Assembly: GCA_047630175.1 (NCBI GenBank)
Contig: JBLHVI010000065.1
Coordinates: 1-16,654, forward strand
Origin: UBA4582 sp047630175
GTDB taxonomy: Bacteria > Pseudomonadota > Gammaproteobacteria > Pseudomonadales > Azotimanducaceae
Reading direction: 5' to 3'
DNA length: 16,654 nucleotides
The position numbers were made by a program, and so were the translations under genes. This document shows positions 8,027 through 14,973 of the stretch, one piece after another. Below the pieces are notes generated by a model that did not search any database, was not told the DNA's origin, and worked only from the letters and a program-made list of their open reading frames with translations. How positions within the stretch are numbered: the first letter of the stretch is position 1; each line of letters starts with the position of its first letter.

Positions 8027-9745
8027 CTAACCCACCGCTTTAACCGCATCGGATCGCCGCACAAGTTTCCCCGGCAGCGCCCCGGTATGCTCGCCCTGCC
8101 TAAAGATCACCTGCCCCGCCTTAATCGTCGCATCATAACCCGCCGCACGCTGCACCAACCGTCGACCACCTGCCGGTAAATCAAAGATCGCCTCTGGCCT
8201 GAATAACCGCATAGCCTCAAAGTCAATAATATTTACATCCGCCATCCAGCCTTCCTGCAAACGACCCCGGTCGAACATGCCAAATGCTTCAGCAGTATTC
8301 GATGTCAACGCGCGCACAATAAATTCTAGCGTCATTTTGTCGCCCTTGGTTCGATCTCGGCCCCAGTGGGTCATGATGAACGTAGGCATGCCCGCGTCAG
8401 CAATCACGCCACAGTGAGCGCCACCGTCACTTAAACCGAACAACACATTTGGGTGCTCGAGCAACTGCTTCTGCCAATCAAGGGAGAATTCTTGATAGCC
8501 ACCCAGGGGTTGATAGAACAACTCTTTGCCGTCGTTAGCGGCTAACAAGTCATACATCACTTCCATGGGGTCCATGCCGCTAGTGCGGGCGATGCCAGCA
8601 ATGCTGGCTTCGGCGTCAGGCTCATAGTTGGGGTTGTCACCCAGCGGAAATACCTGATTCATCAGCTGCCCCAAGTCTTGCATAGGACCACTTTTGATCA
8701 TGGATTCTTCTGCCAAAATCTTAGCCTTGATGATCGGGTCGAGCATTTTGCTCACGAGCGCGTCATGCGCTAAACCAGCCAGTTCTGACTGATAGCTTGG
8801 GTGACCGACAAACGCGTGAAAGCTGGACTGCAGGCCATGTAAGACACCTGTTGGTCTGCCGGCAGCTTGTGGCCTTATCTCACGGCCTTCTCGGCGCGCC
8901 TGCTCAGCAAGCTTATACATTTTGCCGTTCTCATAGGCTGGCGCCGTGGTGGCGATCAACGTCACCGTCAGGCCTGTTTGCTTTTGAAACTCAGTGACCC
9001 AAGCCCACTCCTCGTCGTCGCCAAGATGGTCTGATACAAGCTCGAATACAGAGTTAGTCAGCCCTTTCATGCCCAGCCCGAGGGCCAGCATTTCTTCATT
9101 GCCAGAGAACGTGCCCGGCATGTAGTCGCCCTTGACATCTTTATGCAGCAATGTCTTAGAACTGGAGAATCCTAGCGCGCCGGCTTCAACACCTTCGCGT
9201 ACCAGTGCTGCCATTTGCGCCACTTCATCTTCGTTAGGCGCGTAGTCAGTATTGCAGCGCTCGCCCATTACGTAAGCACGAACAGCACCGTGAGGCACCT
9301 GAGCGGCAACATCAATGGCGCGCGGAAAAGCCGCCAGTGCATCGAGATATTCAGGAAAACTTTCCCACTGCCAGTCAATACCCTCGGCCAGTGCGGCACC
9401 AGGAATGTCTTCAACGCCTTCCATTAATTGAATCAAAAAATCGCGGTCTTTTGGTTTGACGGGGGCAAAGCCCACACCGCAATTACCCATCACCACGGTG
9501 GTCACACCATGCCAACTGGAAGGCGCCAAAATTGGATCCCAAGTTGCTTGGCCGTCATAGTGTGTGTGGATATCAACCCAGCCCGGCGTCACTAGCTTGC
9601 CGTGTGCATTGATCTCTTCTTTGGCGCTACCTTCAACGTCGCCGATTTTAACAATCTTGCCATCGTTGATAGCAACATCAGCGACATAACGCGCATCGCC
9701 AGAGCCGTCGATAATGGTGCCACCACGAATAATTAAATCGAACAT
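8027..9745 (-). CDS. Amidohydrolase, N-acyl-D-amino-acid deacylase-like
   Basis: A 572-residue member of the amidohydrolase (Amidohydro_3) superfamily, related to D-aminoacylases that release a fatty acid or acetate from N-acyl-D-amino acids. The N-terminal beta-sandwich start FDLIIRGGTIIDGSG is typical. The metal motif DIHTHYDGQ has His60, His62 and Asp64. MGNCGVGFAPV carries Cys89, equivalent to the metal-ligand Cys of D-aminoacylase. A late GLSDGGAHCG holds the conserved catalytic Asp. No signal peptide is seen, so it is cytoplasmic. It is longer than the roughly 480-residue D-aminoacylases, matching a large, poorly characterised subgroup in marine bacteria. The start at 9745 is preferred over the ATG at 9751 because GAGGG then lies 7 nt upstream instead of 1. 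It lies 108 bp downstream of the P450 gene on the same strand. Confidence 0.88.
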   Translation of the reverse strand: MFDLIIRGGTIIDGSGDARYVADVAINDGKIVKIGDVEGSAKEEINAHGKLVTPGWVDIHTHYDGQATWDPILAPSSWHGVTTVVMGNCGVGFAPVKPKDRDFLIQLMEGVEDIPGAALAEGIDWQWESFPEYLDALAAFPRAIDVAAQVPHGAVRAYVMGERCNTDYAPNEDEVAQMAALVREGVEAGALGFSSSKTLLHKDVKGDYMPGTFSGNEEMLALGLGMKGLTNSVFELVSDHLGDDEEWAWVTEFQKQTGLTVTLIATTAPAYENGKMYKLAEQARREGREIRPQAAGRPTGVLHGLQSSFHAFVGHPSYQSELAGLAHDALVSKMLDPIIKAKILAEESMIKSGPMQDLGQLMNQVFPLGDNPNYEPDAEASIAGIARTSGMDPMEVMYDLLAANDGKELFYQPLGGYQEFSLDWQKQLLEHPNVLFGLSDGGAHCGVIADAGMPTFIMTHWGRDRTKGDKMTLEFIVRALTSNTAEAFGMFDRGRLQEGWMADVNIIDFEAMRLFRPEAIFDLPAGGRRLVQRAAGYDATIKAGQVIFRQGEHTGALPGKLVRRSDAVKAVG

Positions 9746-9796
9746 CTGCATACCCTCATTATTATTATTCTTATAGAGTGCATCGAAGTGCGGTGT

Positions 9797-9816
9797 AAGG
9801 GGTCGAAAGACCCCTT
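9797..9816 (-). terminator. Strong GNRA-loop hairpin after the P450 gene
   Basis: AAGGGGTC (9797-9804) and GACCCCTT (9809-9816) pair perfectly over 8 bp around a GAAA tetraloop as written on + (TTTC on -). It lies 38 nt beyond the P450 stop and before the deacylase gene. There is no T-run, so it may be a partial terminator or processing site that uncouples the two genes. Confidence 0.5.
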
Positions 9817-9853
9817 GTGTTGCAACAGGCCGACCGCCTCGACGTGTGTTCTG

Positions 9854-11206
9854 TTAGTCCCTCAGCGTCACAGGCAATTCAGTAATGCCGTGCACAAAGC
9901 TTGAATGCAGCAGCTTAGGATCACCCGTTACCTCAACCTTCGAGAAACGCTTCTGAATTTCTTCCCACATCACGCGCAACTGCATCTCAGCCAAACGGTT
10001 ACCCACACAGCGGTGCACGCCATATCCAAAAGCCGTATGTGTGCGGGGATTAGCCCGGTCGATGATGAACTTGTCCGCTTCCTCGATATAGTCCTCGTCA
10101 CGATTGCCCGAGATATACCACATCGCCAGTCGATCGCCCTTCTTGATGTTCTTGCCACCCAGTGTTGTGTCTTCCAACGCCGTGCGCGCCATATGTGCCA
10201 GCGGCGTTTGCCAACGAATAATTTCAGACACCATCTTTGGAATCAAGGCCGGGTTCTGCAGCAGCTTCTCGTACTCGCGTGGATTCTGGTTCAACGCCAA
10301 TACACCCCCTGAAATAGAGTTGCGCGTTGTGTCATTGCCACCAACGATCAACAGAATGATGTTACCCAGCAGCTCTTGCGGTGACATGTTGTTGGTAGAT
10401 GGGTCATGCGCCAGCATAGAAATAAGGTCAAATTTGGGCGGCTCTTTTTTACGCTGCTCGTAGTACTCAGTGAAGTAGGCTAGGCACTCAAACAAAACCG
10501 CGAAGCCTTCTTGTGGATTCTCGAACAGCTCTGGATCACCTAACGACTGTACCGTGTCTGACCAGTAGACCAGCTTCAGACGATCCTCTTGTGGTACATC
10601 AAACAACGTTGCCAGCATTTGCCCCGTAAGCTCTACGGACACATGCTTTACCCAGTTGAATTCCTCATTGCGGGGTAAGCCATCGAGAATCACACCAATG
10701 CGCTCGCGAATAAGCGGCTCTAGGTCAGCTAGATTGCGCGGCACAAACATAGGAGTAACCACTTTGCGCTGGGCGTCATGCTTGGGTGGGTCCATGGCGA
10801 TAAACATGGGTAAGGCAAAATCGTCATCATCTTCGCGGGTAATGCCGCCCAGTGTAATACCACCCAAGCGCGCTTGTGAGGAGAACACGTCGTGTCTTTT
10901 GTCGACTTCCATGATGTCTTCGTACTTGGTGACAGACCAGTAGGGCCCGACGGTGCTTTCTTTGTGAAAATGTACGGGGTCCTCTTTACGCAGTCGCGCA
11001 AAGTGTTCCCACATGGTGTCGCTAGAAAACAACGCGGGGTTTGAAGGGTCAAGGGCGTCGAGTGGAATTTTGTTAACATCGAAATGCGGGTCAATGGCGA
11101 AGGCCGCGGCCATTTCTTTGTTGGAGATGTCTAGTTCGCCATTTCTTTGGCGAGCCATCAGGGCCTCGCGTATATCGTTGTTCTGTTCCAGGTACTGTAC
11201 GCTCAT
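9854..11206 (-). CDS. Cytochrome P450, CYP153-like terminal (omega) hydroxylase
   Basis: A soluble bacterial P450 of 450 residues. The I-helix oxygen-activation motif is GGNDTT (289-294), continuing to RNSISGG. The ExxR pair is E328/R331, and the heme loop FGYGVHRCVGNRLAE has Cys400 as thiolate ligand. LLIVGGNDTTRNS, GVLALNQNP and VHRC-GNRLAEMQLR match, from memory, the CYP153 family, which hydroxylates the terminal carbon of medium-chain alkanes and fatty acids. Family assignment is by motif only. The ATG at 11206 has GGAG 6 nt upstream. CYP153 genes usually travel with a ferredoxin and a ferredoxin reductase; neither is found in this window, so redox partners must be encoded elsewhere. A direct repeat in the upstream region (11258-11298) may be an operator. 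Confidence 0.85.
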   Translation of the reverse strand: MSVQYLEQNNDIREALMARQRNGELDISNKEMAAAFAIDPHFDVNKIPLDALDPSNPALFSSDTMWEHFARLRKEDPVHFHKESTVGPYWSVTKYEDIMEVDKRHDVFSSQARLGGITLGGITREDDDDFALPMFIAMDPPKHDAQRKVVTPMFVPRNLADLEPLIRERIGVILDGLPRNEEFNWVKHVSVELTGQMLATLFDVPQEDRLKLVYWSDTVQSLGDPELFENPQEGFAVLFECLAYFTEYYEQRKKEPPKFDLISMLAHDPSTNNMSPQELLGNIILLIVGGNDTTRNSISGGVLALNQNPREYEKLLQNPALIPKMVSEIIRWQTPLAHMARTALEDTTLGGKNIKKGDRLAMWYISGNRDEDYIEEADKFIIDRANPRTHTAFGYGVHRCVGNRLAEMQLRVMWEEIQKRFSKVEVTGDPKLLHSSFVHGITELPVTLRD

Positions 11207-11257
11207 CGTTCTCTCCGTTTTAATTGTAATTCTTGTTTGGCGGTTCCGTCAGGCTCT

Positions 11258-11298
11258 TAAATGGCCTTTTATTTTATAGGGCCCATAAATGGCCTTTA
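11258..11298 (-). promoter_or_regulatory. Candidate operator: 12-bp direct repeat upstream of the P450 gene
   Basis: TAAATGGCCTTT occurs twice (11258-11269 and 11286-11297), 28 bp apart centre to centre, with the palindrome GGGCCC (11279-11284) between them. The element lies 52-92 nt upstream of the P450 start. On the gene's strand the spacer reads CCTATAAAATAA, which resembles a -10 box. The arrangement suits a regulator binding across the promoter. No regulator gene is adjacent, so its identity is open. Confidence 0.45.
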
Positions 11299-11406
11299 CT
11301 GAATGCGCTCTTTTATTTGGACTCCATCCTAAAAGTCTGACTTGCCTAGTTCAAGAGGCTATTTGGCCCTGCAATACGGCGCCTGTAGCCCACCGTTGGG
11401 TTTTAT

Positions 11407-11775
11407 TCACTCTGCTTGCCGATGAAATGCCCAGGGTAACTCGCTGTCTTCAAAAACGTTGATGGTGGGTGGGTAGGGTGCCGGGTCGTCTAAGCTGCCT
11501 ACTGTGACGTCAACAATGTTTGGGTGTGTGGTGTTTGTGCAGGCGACATGGGTCCCGCAATGAGGACAAAAATAGCGCGTGCCGTCGGCAGATGAGCTAA
11601 GTAGCGTGGGCACTGCCGCGGTGTACTGAAACTGCGCCTTGGGCACCACTAGCCAGGTGACAAATGGCGCCGCTTGGGCTCGCCGACACAGGGTGCAATG
11701 GCAGTTCGCCGACAGATACTTGCCCGGTGCAATGCCATAGCGTATGCGTCGACAAAAACATCCGCCTTCTATCAT
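11407..11775 (-). CDS. GFA / CENP-V domain zinc-binding protein
   Basis: A 122-residue protein of the glutathione-dependent formaldehyde-activating-like (GFA/CENP-V) superfamily. All zinc-ligand positions are visible: C6 and C8 in GGCFCRRIRY, C25, C27 and C30 in NCHCTLCRR, and C70 and C73 in FCPHCGTHVAC. The length is normal for the family. Despite the family name, most members have no proven formaldehyde role; related proteins bind glutathione adducts or other small thiol adducts. The start at 11775 is preferred over the ATG at 11808 because AGAAGG lies 7 nt upstream and the family motif follows at once. It sits between the SDR and P450 genes on the same strand, with a gap of about 115 bp to the SDR stop, so co-transcription is possible but not required. 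Confidence 0.85.
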   Translation of the reverse strand: MIEGGCFCRRIRYGIAPGKYLSANCHCTLCRRAQAAPFVTWLVVPKAQFQYTAAVPTLLSSSADGTRYFCPHCGTHVACTNTTHPNIVDVTVGSLDDPAPYPPTINVFEDSELPWAFHRQAE

Positions 11776-11891
11776 CGTATTGCCTTCTGGGTTGCCGCTG
11801 TTTTCCATAACTCGCTTTATGTTTGTTATCGGTTTGTTGTCTGCCTGTTAACAAGTGGCTCAACTGCTACTCGCTATTTATTCATGCGCAA

Positions 11892-12794
11892 TTAACCAAA
11901 GGTAACGCCCGTCATGGTCTCTGACAGTTGCCACAGCTTTGCTGCGCTGGTTTTATCTCTGGCCTGTAAAGCTATCGCGGCTTTGCCGGCGTAGCGCGCT
12001 GTTTCGCCGCGTAAATTCGGGCCAAAGTACTCGCCGCCGTGCAGTCCGTGGCGGGTAGCCGCCATTAATGTCGGCAGTGCGCCCTCGGCGGCCGAATTAA
12101 AAAACGGCTGCATAAGCGGCATGGCCGTACTCACCCAGCCCGGCATATAGCGCGCCAAGGAGGTATCGGCAATGCCTGGATGGCAGCCTGTGACCAGTGT
12201 GCTGGCGCCTTCATCGCTCAGGCGGCGGTGCAATTGTAGGGTGAACAACATATTTGCCAGCTTGCTCATGCCATAGCGGCTCATGGCGTCGTACTTGCGC
12301 TCGGCATTGATATCATCAAAATCAATGCGACCCATGTGATGTGCAAGGCTGCTGACATTCACAACGCGGCTGTCTGGCTGTTGCCGTAATTTGTCGATGA
12401 GTAGCCCGGTGAGGGCAAAGTGGCCCAGATGATTGACTCCAAACTGTAGCTCAAAGCCATCTTCCGTGAGTGTTTTAGGTGGCCCCATCACGCCCGCATT
12501 ATTGATCAATACATCGAGTTGCGGCATTGCGCTGACCTGTTTCGCCGCCGCCCGTACGCTGGCCAAGCTGGTTAAGTCTAGGGGTATCCAGACAACATCG
12601 GCGGCATTATGCAGCGTCTTAATGCGATCGATGGCGTCAAGCGCCTTGGTCTTGTCGCGGCAGCCTAGCAACACCTGCGCGCCCTTACCGGCCAACACGC
12701 GGGCGGCCTCGAAGCCGATGCCCGCGTTGGCGCCTGTGATAAGGATCGTTCGACCAGTCTGGTCTGGAACGTCCTGCTCTTTATAAAAAGGCAT
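11892..12794 (-). CDS. Short-chain dehydrogenase, retinol-dehydrogenase-like
   Basis: A 300-residue NAD(P)-dependent oxidoreductase of the classical SDR fold. The Rossmann motif is TGANAGIG (20-27), followed by the structural NNAG (98-101), a catalytic Ser in NVSS (146-149) and the active pair YGMSK (Tyr174, Lys178). TGCHPG and a C-terminal LWQLSE stretch resemble the retinol dehydrogenase/WW-oxidoreductase-like group acting on hydrophobic alcohols or aldehydes. An upstream in-frame ATG would add 42 residues with no SDR similarity, so the start at 12794 is taken even though its ribosome-binding site is weak. It could oxidise an alcohol produced by the CYP153-like enzyme, but this is inference from proximity. 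It is divergent from a TetR gene, the usual arrangement for local repression. Confidence 0.88.
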   Translation of the reverse strand: MPFYKEQDVPDQTGRTILITGANAGIGFEAARVLAGKGAQVLLGCRDKTKALDAIDRIKTLHNAADVVWIPLDLTSLASVRAAAKQVSAMPQLDVLINNAGVMGPPKTLTEDGFELQFGVNHLGHFALTGLLIDKLRQQPDSRVVNVSSLAHHMGRIDFDDINAERKYDAMSRYGMSKLANMLFTLQLHRRLSDEGASTLVTGCHPGIADTSLARYMPGWVSTAMPLMQPFFNSAAEGALPTLMAATRHGLHGGEYFGPNLRGETARYAGKAAIALQARDKTSAAKLWQLSETMTGVTFG

Positions 12795-13095
12795 GGCGTA
12801 GGTACCTGTGCTAAATCTCGGCGGATGTTGGTCGTGCAGGTGGTCTTTGCGGCATACAAGCGACACAGAAATTATTGTTAGCAGATACCTGAACATAATC
12901 ACTATTCGGTTTGCAGTCAAGCAGACGTCAAGCAGGTCTGGCGTGATTGCGGCCTAATGACAGCGTGACAGACGCGTGAATTAGGGATGCAGCGCGTAAA
13001 CGTGCCGTGACAGTGAGTCTGTGTAGATAGCAATTGACAGTCTCATCATCGGGCAATGACAATGGCACGCCTCTTTCAGTTGGTAAGGAACGCCA
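12795..13095. promoter_or_regulatory. Divergent control region between SDR and TetR genes
   Basis: A 301-bp spacer without a gene. It contains a direct repeat GTCAAGCAG at 12916-12924 and 12927-12935 with an 11-bp period (about one helix turn). A short inverted repeat, ACAG-N5-CTGT, is at 13010-13022. Several further TGACAG words occur at 12958-13040. Any of these could be the TetR operator; none is a long perfect palindrome. Confidence 0.45.
13034..13063 (+). promoter_or_regulatory. Candidate sigma-70 promoter of the TetR gene
   Basis: A perfect -35 hexamer TTGACA (13034-13039) is followed after 18 nt by GACAAT (13058-13063), a 4-of-6 match to TATAAT. Transcription would start about 25 nt before the TTG start codon, leaving room for the AAGGAA ribosome-binding site. 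Confidence 0.5.
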
Positions 13096-13758
13096 TTGGC
13101 AAAGAATCGCTGGATCTCGGACCTGCATTGGGTGCGAACCGGACAACAGACGCGCAGTCAAAAAACCCAGGCCCTATTGCTGGACGCCGCCGCGACCCTG
13201 TTTGCCGAGCAAGGCGTTGATGCCACCGCCGTTGTCGATGTGGCGAGGCGCGCGGGTTGTTCGGTGGGGGCGCTGTATCATCACTTTCGTGACAAGCAAA
13301 CGCTGGTTTATGCCCTGTTTGATAAGCACACGGAAGAAACCCGTAGCGTCACCGCGGAGGCCACCAACCCGGCACGCTGGGAAGGCGCCTGCATACTGGA
13401 TATTTTGGGCGGCTACCTGGAGTTTATGCTGCTAAATGCCGGCGAGATCATGCCCGTTAAGCGCGCCATTACCGATGCCTCACGCAATGACCCTGCCATG
13501 TGCCAACATTTGGCTGATCTGCAGGCCGAATTAGATGTCGCCCTTACGCGACTATTGCTGGCGCGCAAAGCCGAAATTGGCCATCCGCAGCCCACTCTCG
13601 CTATTGGCTTTGTGTTGGACCAGTTCAGCGCTATGTTATGTGCCCGTAAAGACAGGCCATTAACCCCCACCCGCCTGATGAAGCGCGCAGACAAGGTGTT
13701 TATCGAACAATGCCTGCAGTCTGCTGTGCAGTATTTGCAGCTAGTGCGGGTTGCGTAG
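13096..13758 (+). CDS. TetR/AcrR-family transcriptional regulator
   Basis: A 220-residue one-component repressor-type regulator. The N-terminal DNA-binding domain reads TRSQKTQALLLDAAATLFAE, then a helix-turn-helix at about residues 43-66 (ATAVVDVARRAGCSVGALYH, continuing HFRDKQ), a textbook TetR signature. The C-terminal half is a helical ligand-binding domain with no family I can name. The start is TTG at 13096: AAGGAA (13085-13090) lies 5 nt upstream, and no ATG precedes the HTH. It is divergently transcribed from the SDR gene, the common arrangement for regulating that gene and itself. The ligand is unknown. Confidence 0.88.
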   Translation: MAKNRWISDLHWVRTGQQTRSQKTQALLLDAAATLFAEQGVDATAVVDVARRAGCSVGALYHHFRDKQTLVYALFDKHTEETRSVTAEATNPARWEGACILDILGGYLEFMLLNAGEIMPVKRAITDASRNDPAMCQHLADLQAELDVALTRLLLARKAEIGHPQPTLAIGFVLDQFSAMLCARKDRPLTPTRLMKRADKVFIEQCLQSAVQYLQLVRVA

Positions 13759-13783
13759 GTAGGCTGCATCAATGGGTTGCGTG

Positions 13784-13822
13784 TATGTATCGCTTGTATG
13801 AATCGCTTATATGGATCGCATA
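13784..13822. repeat. Triple 13-bp tandem repeat
   Basis: TATGnATCGC occurs at 13784, 13797 and 13810 with an exact 13-bp period (n is t, a, g), linked by TTG and TTA. Overlapping it, CTTGTATG (13793-13800) and CATACAAG (13819-13826) form an inverted repeat. It sits 26 bp after the TetR stop. Confidence 0.75.
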
Positions 13823-13834
13823 CAAGTGTAAAGT

Positions 13835-13866
13835 GCCAGAGTAAAAACCGCCTATTTTACGCTGAC
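13835..13866. repeat. REP-like imperfect palindrome
   Basis: GCCAGAGTAAAA (13835-13846) and TTTTACGCTGAC (13855-13866) form a 12-bp stem with two mismatched positions around an 8-nt loop, followed directly by CCCC. The form GTCAGAGTAAAA...TTTTACTCTGACCCC resembles, from memory, short intergenic palindromes common in gammaproteobacteria that carry RAYT transposases. A RAYT relic lies 1.7 kb away. Confidence 0.5.
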
Positions 13867-13904
13867 CCCCGATCCCAAGTCGGTCTCGAAGAGCGTTAAT
13901 AACC

Positions 13905-13954
13905 AAAAATATACCGCCGCTATCATTAGAAACATTTCGGTAATAGCAGCGGTA
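13905..13954 (-). terminator. Rho-independent terminator of the outer-membrane protein gene
   Basis: On the - strand, TACCGCTGCTATTA (13954-13941) pairs with the complementary arm at 13928-13912, with one mismatch and a 2-nt bulge, around a 12-nt loop. TATTTTT (13911-13905) follows at once. This is the classic stem plus T-run, 36 nt past the stop codon. A smaller stem, GGGTTTT/AAAACCC at 13973-13989, abuts the stop codon itself. Confidence 0.72.
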
Positions 13955-13989
13955 GTCTCCTAGGCATATGCTGGGTTTTATAAAAACCC

Positions 13990-14751
13990 TTAGAAGGTCA
14001 TACCGACGTTGAGTTTGTAGAAGTCACCGGTACCGGCTTCGCTAATGTCCGAACCGGCACTGAAGCGCGCAAAAGCGCCTTGGGGTAGTGTGAATTGGAC
14101 GTAGGGTCCGAGCCACTCGTAGACTGTTTCGTCCGCGCCGGAGGGCAGGCCATCGGTCTGCTCTAGTAATTCGTAATGCATGCCAGATGAGACGTATTTG
14201 TTAAAACGATAGCCGCCGTTACCCCATAAGTGAACGAAATCATTGGTGTTGCCTGACACGCCGCCATCACGGGCAGCGAGGTAATAACCGCTATACCACT
14301 CAGCCTCGTACTTGTCGTCAGAGTAGTTAACGGTCAAGCTAGGGACAACACCGTCTGCGAAATAACCACCGATACCGCCAGTGCTATCGACCTCACCGCC
14401 AGATAGCAGCGAACCGTTAGTAATACCAATCATCGGCTTAACTCGCAGTCTTCCGTCTAGGTACTTCATGTTCACACCCGCGCCGAACTCGGTCCACAGG
14501 TCGTCGCCGGTGCCGCTGGTGCCGAACGAGTCGCGTGTCCAAAGTATGCCGTAGAATGAGAAGTCCATATTGTCGCTGAGTTCTATCAGGCCATTGAAGG
14601 AAGGGTAAGAGCCGAAAAAATTGTCCTGGTTCATCATCAGCGTGAACGAAGTTTCGCGTTCTTCTTCGGCTTGTGCATTACCACTCAGCGCCAGGCAGAG
14701 TCCGATCGGAAGAAGCTTGCTCAGGCCTCGATTTTTTAGTTTATTTAGCAT
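13990..14751 (-). CDS. Predicted outer-membrane beta-barrel protein, function unknown
   Basis: A 253-residue exported protein. Residues 1-28 are a signal peptide (KLKNRGLSK n-region, hydrophobic LLPIGLCLALSG, cleavage after AQA). The mature part is rich in Gly, Tyr, Asp and alternating polar/aromatic residues, typical of beta-barrel strands. It ends LNVGMTF, with the C-terminal Phe expected for BAM-dependent outer-membrane insertion. About ten amphipathic strands can be read, for example YGILWTRDSF, AEWYSGYYLAA and VYEWLGPYVQFTL. I recognise no named porin or transporter family. It could be a small specific channel or a surface protein. The ATG has AGAGG about 10 nt upstream. Its 5' region holds a sigma-54 type promoter match, two hairpins and a half-site cluster, implying tight conditional control. 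Confidence 0.8.
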   Translation of the reverse strand: MLNKLKNRGLSKLLPIGLCLALSGNAQAEEERETSFTLMMNQDNFFGSYPSFNGLIELSDNMDFSFYGILWTRDSFGTSGTGDDLWTEFGAGVNMKYLDGRLRVKPMIGITNGSLLSGGEVDSTGGIGGYFADGVVPSLTVNYSDDKYEAEWYSGYYLAARDGGVSGNTNDFVHLWGNGGYRFNKYVSSGMHYELLEQTDGLPSGADETVYEWLGPYVQFTLPQGAFARFSAGSDISEAGTGDFYKLNVGMTF

Positions 14752-14820
14752 TAGTAATTACCTCTTTTTGATGTGGTTATCTGTTTTTCTTCTATGTCAG
14801 TCGGATGGCAACCAAACCTG

Positions 14821-14856
14821 CGACGCATCCTGCGTCGTTGCGCACGAGCTTCGTGC
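14821..14856 (-). other. Tandem hairpins in the 5' leader of the outer-membrane protein gene
   Basis: Two adjacent perfect stem-loops: CGACGCA/TGCGTCG with a TCC loop (14821-14837) and GCACGA/TCGTGC with a GCT loop (14842-14856), 4 nt apart. They lie 70-105 nt upstream of the start codon. If transcription starts near 14888, both would be in the mRNA leader. They could be regulatory or protective RNA structures, or a REP-type hairpin pair. Confidence 0.65.
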
Positions 14857-14898
14857 CTTATGTTGACTGGCTGTCTTATGCCGACTCCGCGATATACT

Positions 14899-14913
14899 GC
14901 AAGCCTTAAGCCA
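14899..14913 (-). promoter_or_regulatory. Candidate sigma-54 (-24/-12) promoter for the outer-membrane protein gene
   Basis: On the - strand the site reads TGGCTTAAGGCTTGC followed by A. It has TGGC at -24 and TTGCA at -12 with exactly 7 nt between, which gives the required GG-N10-GC spacing of RpoN promoters (consensus TGGCACG-N4-TTGCW). The predicted start is near 14888, about 137 nt before the ATG. It is a sequence match only; the flanking regions contain no activator gene. Confidence 0.55.
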
Positions 14914-14916
14914 ACT

Positions 14917-14973
14917 GTTAGATATGGCCTAACAATATAAAGATAGTCATGCCTAACTATATAATTCCGTTAG
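14917..14973. promoter_or_regulatory. Cluster of four GTTAG/CTAAC half-sites
   Basis: GTTAG (14917-14921), CTAAC (14929-14933), CTAAC (14953-14957) and GTTAG (14969-14973) lie within 57 bp just upstream of the sigma-54-like site. The first two form GTTAG-N7-CTAAC. GCCTAAC is repeated at 14927 and 14951, exactly 24 bp apart. They may be activator or repressor sites. The same words GCCTAAC and GTTAGAT also match integron attC core-site consensus (RYYYAAC / GTTRRRY); see findings. Confidence 0.45.

Noticed and set aside
12795..12920. Upstream ATG at 12920 as the SDR start
   Set aside because: The additional 42 residues have no SDR similarity, and the family start (PFYKEQDVPDQTGRTILITG) fits the ATG at 12794.
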